Source of the DNA: Bacillus sp. F19
GTDB lineage: Bacteria > Bacillota > Bacilli > Bacillales > Bacillaceae
NCBI GenBank assembly: GCA_023823795.1
Contig: CP085710.1
Span: 3,684,001-3,748,000 of the forward strand
Direction of reading: 5' to 3'
Length of the DNA stretch: 64,000 bases
The notes beneath the pieces were generated by a model that saw only the letters and a list, made by a program, of their open reading frames with translations, searched no databases and was not told the DNA's origin. Both the position numbers and the translations under genes were made by a program. Below, piece by piece: positions 58,727 through 64,000 of the stretch; the stretch's first letter is position 1, and each line of letters starts with the position of its first letter.

Positions 58727-58776
58727 GCGAAAACGCCTTGTTCAGCTCCTGAAGGAAGATAAGAATCCGGCGGACC
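58727..58776. repeat. Dispersed intergenic repeat, truncated copy adjoining the minisatellite
   Basis: Only the left part of the element is present: GCGAAAACGCCTTGTTCAGC, then AGATAAGAATCCGGCGGA, which elsewhere leads into the inner GAAAAGTCCGG block. Here it passes directly into the tandem array. Confidence 0.55.
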
Positions 58777-59335
58777 GCTTTGATGCACTTTTTCCGTTCC
58801 ATTCACCGCTTTGATGCACTTTTTCCGTTCCATTCACCGCTTTGACACACTTTTTTTCTACTGTGCGGCGCTTTTTCTGCTTCATTCACCGCTTTGACGC
58901 ACTTTTTTCTACAGTGCGGCGCTTTTTCTGCTTCATTCACCGCTTTGATGCACTTTTTTCTACCATGAGGCGCTTTTTCTGCTTCATTCACCGCTTTGAT
59001 GCACTTTTTTCTACCATGAGGCGCTTTTTCTGCTTCATTCACAGCTTTGATGCACTTTTTTCTACCATGAGGCACTTTTTCTGCTTCATTCACCGCTTTG
59101 ATGCACTTTTTTCTACCATGAGGCACTTTTTCTGCTTCATTCACCGCTTTGATGCACTTTTTTCTCCCATGAGGCGCTTTTTCTGCTTCATGCTTTGATG
59201 CACTTTTTTCTACAGTAAGGCGCTTTTTCTGCTCTATTCACCGCTTTGCGCACTTTTTTTCTACAATGCGGCGCTTTTTCTGCTTCATTCACAGCTTTGA
59301 TGAACTTTTTTTCTACAGTGAGGCGCTTTAATTCC
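58772..59335. repeat. 51-bp intergenic minisatellite
   Basis: Twelve copies of the anchor GCTTTG(A/C) start at 58777, 58808, 58839, 58891, 58942, 58993, 59044, 59095, 59146, 59192, 59243 and 59294. Spacing is 31, 31, 52, then mostly 51 (one 46). The long unit has two parts, GCTTTGATGCACTTTTTTCT-ACCATGAG and GCGCTTTTTCTGCTTCATTC-ACC; the short units have CCGTTCCATTC instead of the second part. Because 51 is a multiple of three, both strands stay open over most of the array, but codon content is plainly repeat-driven and there is no ribosome binding site. It fills the yrrI-yrzQ gap. Confidence 0.9.
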
Positions 59336-59382
59336 AGGGCTTAGCGAAGGATCAGGGCCGCTAAACGATTATTTTATTTCTA

Positions 59383-59412
59383 AACAATGAAAAATCCCCT
59401 GCTATACACAGC
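59383..59412 (-). terminator. Terminator after yrzQ
   Basis: CCCCTGCT-N6-AGCAGGGG with minus-strand tail ATTTTTC. Confidence 0.9.
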
Positions 59413-59425
59413 AGGGGACAACGCA

Positions 59426-59530
59426 TTAAAACCTTTTCATCATCCGTTTTCGCATTTTTTTCATGGAACGTTTGGACATCGGAATGCGTCCAATCAGATC
59501 TGAAAGCATTGAGGACATTCTGCGGTTCAT
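59426..59530 (-). CDS. yrzQ: YrzQ-like small basic peptide (DUF3918)
   Basis: A 34-residue, Met/Arg/Lys-rich peptide: MNRRMSSMLSDLIGR followed by a strongly basic end (KKMRKRMMKRF). The MNR start and basic C-terminus, and the place between yrrI and yrzR, fit YrzQ of B. subtilis. AAGGGGG lies 10 bases before the ATG. Function unknown. Shorter than the usual family length, so the assignment is mainly positional. Confidence 0.7.
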   Translation of the reverse strand: MNRRMSSMLSDLIGRIPMSKRSMKKMRKRMMKRF

Positions 59531-59553
59531 TGCTGGTTCCCCCTTCATTACGT

Positions 59554-59745
59554 CTACATGCTGATTGTCCGATCATCATCTGTAAAAAGATCATCAAGAG
59601 AACTTAAAGAACCGTCCTCTTCCACTTGATGGGTAAAGATTTGGCCCTTGGATATGGACAGCTCAATAAAGCAGCCCCAGCAATAATACTGATTCACGCC
59701 AATCTTCCCAATATCCTTACTTTTACAATTCGGGCATTTTAACAA
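59554..59745 (-). CDS. yrzR: YrzR-like zinc-ribbon protein
   Basis: A 63-residue protein with a zinc ribbon: CPNC at residues 4-7 and CWGC at about 22-25, then an acidic tail (SSLDDLFTDDDRT). The start MLKCPNCKSKDIGKIG is a TTG at 59745, with GAGGTG seven bases upstream. Position before yrrD matches yrzR of B. subtilis; function unknown. Confidence 0.8.
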   Translation of the reverse strand: MLKCPNCKSKDIGKIGVNQYYCWGCFIELSISKGQIFTHQVEEDGSLSSLDDLFTDDDRTISM

Positions 59746-59759
59746 TGTGGTGCACCTCG

Positions 59760-60260
59760 CTAATGAATAAAATCCATGACGATTGCATCTTTGCTAATGG
59801 TTAAAGACCCAGGAGGGTCAAGCTTTCGTTTTCCCTCCGTCATATCTGCAAAGAATCCGTCCGTCAGTTCATATGCTACAATGGTGCCCACTTGTTCAGA
59901 AAAGTATACATCAGCTAGAAGCCCAAGCTTCTCTCCTTCCGTAGAATAGACCGCTTTGTACTGGATCCTCCGGTGTGATTGCAGGAAATAAGCCTCTCTA
60001 AATTCAGACATCGATTTCAGACTGCTTCTGCCGTTAACCATAATCCCGTCCTTGCCTATCGTACAAATCGTCTCTGCCGGAACGATGCGCCCTTTTCTGA
60101 ATAACCCTTTTTCATTTAATAACAGCCCTATAAAAGAGCCATTTGCATCAAAACAAACATCAGATACAAAACCAGCGATTGATCCATCTTCAACATCAAC
60201 TGCCGGCATTCCTCTGAGCTCTGTAAATGTCCGCAGGAGAAACTCCCCCTTTCCGAACAT
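59760..60260 (-). CDS. yrrD: PRC-barrel domain protein YrrD
   Basis: A protein of up to 166 residues with two PRC-barrel-type beta domains (about 12-80 and 90-160), conserved downstream of recD2 in Bacillus; function unknown. The start is uncertain. The ATG at 60260 lies three bases after the recD2 stop and has no ribosome binding site. GGGGGAG sits inside the frame, six bases before a CTG at 60236; starting there gives (M)RTFTELRGMP, the N-terminus I would expect for the family. If CTG is used the protein has 158 residues. Confidence 0.82.
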   Translation of the reverse strand: MFGKGEFLLRTFTELRGMPAVDVEDGSIAGFVSDVCFDANGSFIGLLLNEKGLFRKGRIVPAETICTIGKDGIMVNGRSSLKSMSEFREAYFLQSHRRIQYKAVYSTEGEKLGLLADVYFSEQVGTIVAYELTDGFFADMTEGKRKLDPPGSLTISKDAIVMDFIH

Positions 60261-60262
60261 TC

Positions 60263-62638
60263 TTAGATTTTGTTGTCTTCCATAAAGTCATACGGGGTAA
60301 TGCCTTCCATTCCGATCATGGCATCAGCAAGGTCAAAAGGAAGCTCCTCTTTAAGCTCTTCAATAATAGGCTGTTTTTCTGAAAGCTTCATTTTTAAAGA
60401 GGTCTGACGGCTTAAATGATCTCTGTTTTCAATTCCCCGCAAAAGGGCATCTTGTTCTCCGCAAAGGATTAAAAACTGCTTGCTTCTTGTAATGGCCGTA
60501 TAAATTAAGTTCCTTCTAAGCATTCTGTAATAGCTTTTGACAACAGGCACAACAACAATCGGGAATTCGCTGCCCTGGGATTTGTGGATCGAACAGCAAA
60601 AGGCATGCGTAAATTGATTGAAATCTGATTTTGTATATGTGACCTCATTGCCATCAAAAGAGATGACAATCATATCTTCTTTTTCAGTGTTTTCCTTTGC
60701 ATAAAAAATGGACACAATCTCGCCGATGTCGCCGTTATAAACATTGCTCTCAGGCTGATTAACGAGCTGAAGGACTTTATCCCCAGATCTGTATACAGTC
60801 TCGCCGAATTTCATTTCCCTTTTGTTTTCAGCTTTAGGATTAAACAGCTGCTGCAGCAAAATATTAAGCTGATCTATGCCCGCAGGCCCGCGGTACATCG
60901 GAGCAAGCACTTGAACATCTCGGGCTGTATACCCTTTTTTGATGGCGTTTGATATCACTTTCTCGACCACTTCCTTTACCTGTGCACCGCTGCAACGAAT
61001 AAAGGATCTGTCTTTAGTAGGTGCAGTCAGATTATCCGGCAGCCTTCCTTTTTTAATATCATGTGCAAGCTCTATTATGGATGAACCCTCTGCCTGTCTA
61101 TAAATATCCGTCAGTCTTACGACGGGAACTGCCTGAGATTCAAGCAAATCACGCAGCACTTGACCGGGTCCTACAGAGGGCAGCTGATCTTCATCTCCAA
61201 CCATTATGACCTGAATATGTTCAGGCAGAGCTTTAAACAGCTGATTTGCAATCCAAGTGTCCACCATCGACATTTCATCAACAATCAGCAGTTTTGCACC
61301 GATCGGGTTATCTTCCCCGTGGTCAAATCCTTCTGCACCATTCCACTTTAACAGCCGATGAATCGTTACAGCCGGAAGGCCAGTTGCTTCTGTCATTCTT
61401 TTTGCTGCCCGTCCTGTCGGAGCAACTAATGAGATTGGAAAAGGCTCTTCTTTTTTATAGTCTTTTTGCTCAAGCGAACAGCCATGCAAATCTGCGTAAA
61501 GCTCTACGATCCCTTTAATAACGGTTGTCTTGCCTGTACCAGGTCCTCCCGTCAGCAGAAGCATAGGGGACATCAGAGCCGTTTGTATGGCTTCTTTTTG
61601 AGTCGGCGCGTACTGCACTTTCATTCTCTCTTCCAGTTTTCCGAGTGAAAGCAAAAACTCTGATTCAGGAAAAATGCTGTCATATTCTGTCTGCAAAAGG
61701 ACACGCTGGATACTTTTCACAAGCCCCTGTTCAGCAAAAAAGAGGGACGGCAGATAAGCTCTGTCTTCTTCAATAATAATCCCTTTATCTTCTGCAAGTT
61801 TGATTACTTGCTCCGAAATATCCGTTTCAATGATTCCTGAACTCTTCGAAGAATTCAGCAATTCCATTGATTTTATAATTAACTGCTCCAGTGAAACATA
61901 TGTATGGCCCTCTTGAAGGCAAAGATGTTCAATTGTATAAAAGCAAGCCGCTTTAATCCTCTCAGGATGATTTCCGCCGAGGCCCATTTGTCCTCCAAGC
62001 TCATCAGCGCGCACGAAGCCAATTCCCTCGATATCTTTAACTAGCTGAAAAGGATTTTCCTGAATCACTTGGATCGTTCTTTCCTGATAGGACTGGTAAA
62101 TTTTCATGGAAAGCTGAGGGCCAAACCCAAGCTGATTTAAAATAATCATTGCCTGCTCTAGACCCTGATGCTCCTTCAGCTGATCAAGCAGCTGTTTTGC
62201 TTTGTCTTTGCCGAGTTTCGGCACTTTGTCAAGCACGGAAGGATCTTCCATCATTTTAGAAATCGCGCCTTCACCTAGAACATCCACTATGGCTTCAGCT
62301 GTTTTTCTGCCAATCCCTTTAAACAGATCGCTTGAAAGGTATTGAATGACACCGTCGCGCGTTTTTGGAATTTCTTTCCGGTAATGTTCAGCCTGAAATT
62401 GCTGGCCAAATTTCGGATGGTGTGTCAGCATCCCAAAAAAGGTATATGTCTCATCTTCATGCAGAAGAGGAAAATAGCCTGTCACGGTTATTTCTTTTTG
62501 ATCATAATTTTCGCTCGTTTCAAGAACCTCCGTCTTTAAAACGGTATAATGGTTTTGGTCATTCTGATAAATAACCGTGATGATCTTTCCTTTTAAAAAC
62601 CGTTCCTGCTCTTGAAACAGGTCCGCCTTTTGCTGCAC
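60263..62638 (-). CDS. recD2: ATP-dependent RecD-like DNA helicase RecD2
   Basis: A 791-residue SF1B helicase. The N-terminal OB-like region and tandem helix-hairpin-helix part (about 80-200, including GIGRKTAEAIVDVLG and IEGIGFVRADELG) is specific to RecD2; helicase motifs follow: Walker A LTGGPGTGKTTVIKG at about 365, VDEMSMVD (motif II), GDEDQLPSVGPG (III) and CSIHKSQGSEF (V/VI). Unlike RecD it is not part of RecBCD and acts in replication fork restart and repair. GTG start after GGAGGAGATCTT. Confidence 0.96.
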   Translation of the reverse strand: MQQKADLFQEQERFLKGKIITVIYQNDQNHYTVLKTEVLETSENYDQKEITVTGYFPLLHEDETYTFFGMLTHHPKFGQQFQAEHYRKEIPKTRDGVIQYLSSDLFKGIGRKTAEAIVDVLGEGAISKMMEDPSVLDKVPKLGKDKAKQLLDQLKEHQGLEQAMIILNQLGFGPQLSMKIYQSYQERTIQVIQENPFQLVKDIEGIGFVRADELGGQMGLGGNHPERIKAACFYTIEHLCLQEGHTYVSLEQLIIKSMELLNSSKSSGIIETDISEQVIKLAEDKGIIIEEDRAYLPSLFFAEQGLVKSIQRVLLQTEYDSIFPESEFLLSLGKLEERMKVQYAPTQKEAIQTALMSPMLLLTGGPGTGKTTVIKGIVELYADLHGCSLEQKDYKKEEPFPISLVAPTGRAAKRMTEATGLPAVTIHRLLKWNGAEGFDHGEDNPIGAKLLIVDEMSMVDTWIANQLFKALPEHIQVIMVGDEDQLPSVGPGQVLRDLLESQAVPVVRLTDIYRQAEGSSIIELAHDIKKGRLPDNLTAPTKDRSFIRCSGAQVKEVVEKVISNAIKKGYTARDVQVLAPMYRGPAGIDQLNILLQQLFNPKAENKREMKFGETVYRSGDKVLQLVNQPESNVYNGDIGEIVSIFYAKENTEKEDMIVISFDGNEVTYTKSDFNQFTHAFCCSIHKSQGSEFPIVVVPVVKSYYRMLRRNLIYTAITRSKQFLILCGEQDALLRGIENRDHLSRQTSLKMKLSEKQPIIEELKEELPFDLADAMIGMEGITPYDFMEDNKI

Positions 62639-62667
62639 AAGATCTCCTCCCCCTGATTGCCTTCTTC

Positions 62668-63321
62668 TTACAGTGTTTGCATAAGCTGCTTCAAATTAGC
62701 AGCCATATCATGATCCGGCTGTATGCTCAAAGCTTGATCCAGCATGTCCATGGCTTTTTTTGCATCCTCTTTAAATGCGTAGCCTACACCTAAATTATAG
62801 TATGCGTCCGCATGATTAGGGTCCTGCTCCACTACAATCTGAAATTGACGAATGGCTTCATTCAGTGATTCCTGCTGGGCTAAACATAATCCGTATTGAA
62901 AGCGCGCTTCCGTGTCCTCTTCATTTAATTCCACTGCTCTTTGCAGATATGGAAGGGCAGGCAGCGGCTGTTCCATTTGCACATAGCTCATTCCGAGCAT
63001 GAAAAAGACATCCGATTGACCCATCCCTTTTTGAATCGCTTTTAAAAACATTTTTTGCGACGCTTGAAACTGCTCGCTGTTGTAATAAACATTGCCTGCA
63101 CCATAGTAGGCAGTTGTCGTGTTTGCATTTAATTCAATAGCCTTCTCAAAAAAAGAAATCGCTTTTTCAAGTTCTCCCACTGCTGCCAACAAATTTCCGA
63201 AATTCACATAACAAACAGCATCCTTGGGGTTTTCTTCAATAGCCTCTGAAAAATATCCTGCTGCTTTTTCAAAATCGCCTTTTTGCATCGCTTCTATTCC
63301 TAATGTACTTTTATCACTCAT
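62668..63321 (-). CDS. yrrB: Tetratricopeptide repeat protein YrrB
   Basis: A 217-residue protein made of about six TPR units (for example DAVCYVNFGNLLAAVGELEK and DAYYNLGVGYAFKEDAKKAM), expected to form a superhelical protein-binding scaffold. The binding partner is unknown. Start ATG 63321 (MSDKSTLGIEAMQ) has GGGAG 11 bases upstream; a TTG two codons earlier is possible. A 31-codon upstream extension runs into a repeat element and is not credible. Confidence 0.9.
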   Translation of the reverse strand: MSDKSTLGIEAMQKGDFEKAAGYFSEAIEENPKDAVCYVNFGNLLAAVGELEKAISFFEKAIELNANTTTAYYGAGNVYYNSEQFQASQKMFLKAIQKGMGQSDVFFMLGMSYVQMEQPLPALPYLQRAVELNEEDTEARFQYGLCLAQQESLNEAIRQFQIVVEQDPNHADAYYNLGVGYAFKEDAKKAMDMLDQALSIQPDHDMAANLKQLMQTL

Positions 63322-63354
63322 TATCAACAGCACTCCCGGCAACAAATTTTTAAA

Positions 63355-63416
63355 AGAAAAGCGCAAGCGCCTTGATCCGTTCTGACCGAGGAGCCAGACG
63401 CTTGCGCTAGACATAA
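63355..63416. repeat. Dispersed intergenic repeat, minimal copy between mnmA and yrrB
   Basis: A 60-bp form, AGCGCAAGCGCCTTGATC then TTCTGACCGAGGAGCC and GCTTGCGCTAGACAT: only the two ends of the element, joined without the inner hairpin. AGCGCAAGCG and CGCTTGCGCT pair perfectly. Confidence 0.75.
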
Positions 63417-63450
63417 ATGTGCAAATTTTTATTCATTCCTATGACTTAAA

Positions 63451-63480
63451 GAAAAAACCTCAACCGACGTTGAGGTTTTA
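63451..63480 (-). terminator. Terminator after mnmA
   Basis: AAAACCTCAAC CGAC GTTGAGGTTTT, followed by TTCTTTAAG on the minus strand. Confidence 0.9.
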
Positions 63481-63495
63481 ACAAAGGTTGCATCT

Positions 63496-64000
<505 letters not shown>

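Noticed and set aside
58803-59198. Open frames of 113 codons (minus) and 118 codons (plus) with 17-residue repeats
   Set aside because: Both follow from a 51-bp tandem repeat without stop codons; there is no ribosome binding site, both strands are equally open, and unit-length changes break the frame at the edges.
58772-59335. CRISPR array
   Set aside because: There are no unique spacers between constant repeats; the whole unit repeats, and no cas genes are near.

Overview
The window is a piece of the core chromosome of a low-GC, endospore-forming Bacillus-type bacterium (Bacillaceae, B. subtilis-like but not B. subtilis). The evidence is gene content and order: spore genes yqfC-yqfD, spoIIP, gpr, sda and sigK, the comE competence locus, the hrcA-grpE-dnaK-dnaJ heat-shock block, the mtnN-mccA-mccB cysteine operon and the yrrM-N-O tRNA-modification genes follow the B. 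subtilis map closely. Assignment to a genus is not possible from this sequence alone. I see no rRNA, tRNA, prophage, insertion sequence or CRISPR array. Nearly all genes lie on the minus strand; the plus-strand exceptions are a Na/Pi transporter, rpsT, yqzM, comER, sda, pssA, the yrzI cluster, a GDSL lipoprotein gene and yrzA.

Layout, left to right: pgpH (cut by the edge), phoH, yqfD, yqfC; the membrane-raft operon nfeD-floA-yqfB; yqeY and rpsU; yqeW; deoC; the chain hrcA-grpE-dnaK-dnaJ-prmA-rsmE-mtaB behind a CIRCE operator; hemW and lepA; yqxA, spoIIP, gpr; rpsT; holA; yqzM; comEC-comEB-comEA with divergent comER; an overlapping run yqeG-yqeH-aroE-yhbY-nadD-yqeK-rsfS-yqeM (ribosome assembly, NAD and shikimate synthesis, Ap4A turnover); sda behind a cluster of DnaA boxes; divergent psd and pssA; a small YjcZ-like spore peptide gene; the yrzI small-ORF cluster; an uninterrupted sigK; a GDSL lipoprotein; yrhC-mccB-mccA-mtnN-yrrT; yrzA; yrrS-pbpI; greA; udk; yrrO-yrrN-yrrM; mltG; yrzB-ruvX-yrzL; alaS with a T-box leader; yrrI; a 560-bp minisatellite; yrzQ, yrzR, yrrD, recD2, yrrB and mnmA (cut by the right edge).

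The parts least explained by ordinary annotation are between genes. (1) A plus-strand transcription unit at 38314-38840 carries a 23-codon leader ORF, two terminator hairpins with identical 9-bp stems, yrzI, and a 17/18-codon ORF that matches the architecture of the Rae1 ribonuclease target S1025, including adjacent Glu13-Lys14 codons. (2) Two sporulation genes, yqfC and pbpI, have their ribosome binding sites inside the 3' arm of the terminator of the preceding operon. (3) A degenerate 51-bp tandem repeat starts inside a truncated copy of a dispersed 60-125 bp intergenic repeat, of which at least seven other copies are in the window. (4) Three perfect and three near-perfect DnaA boxes precede sda.
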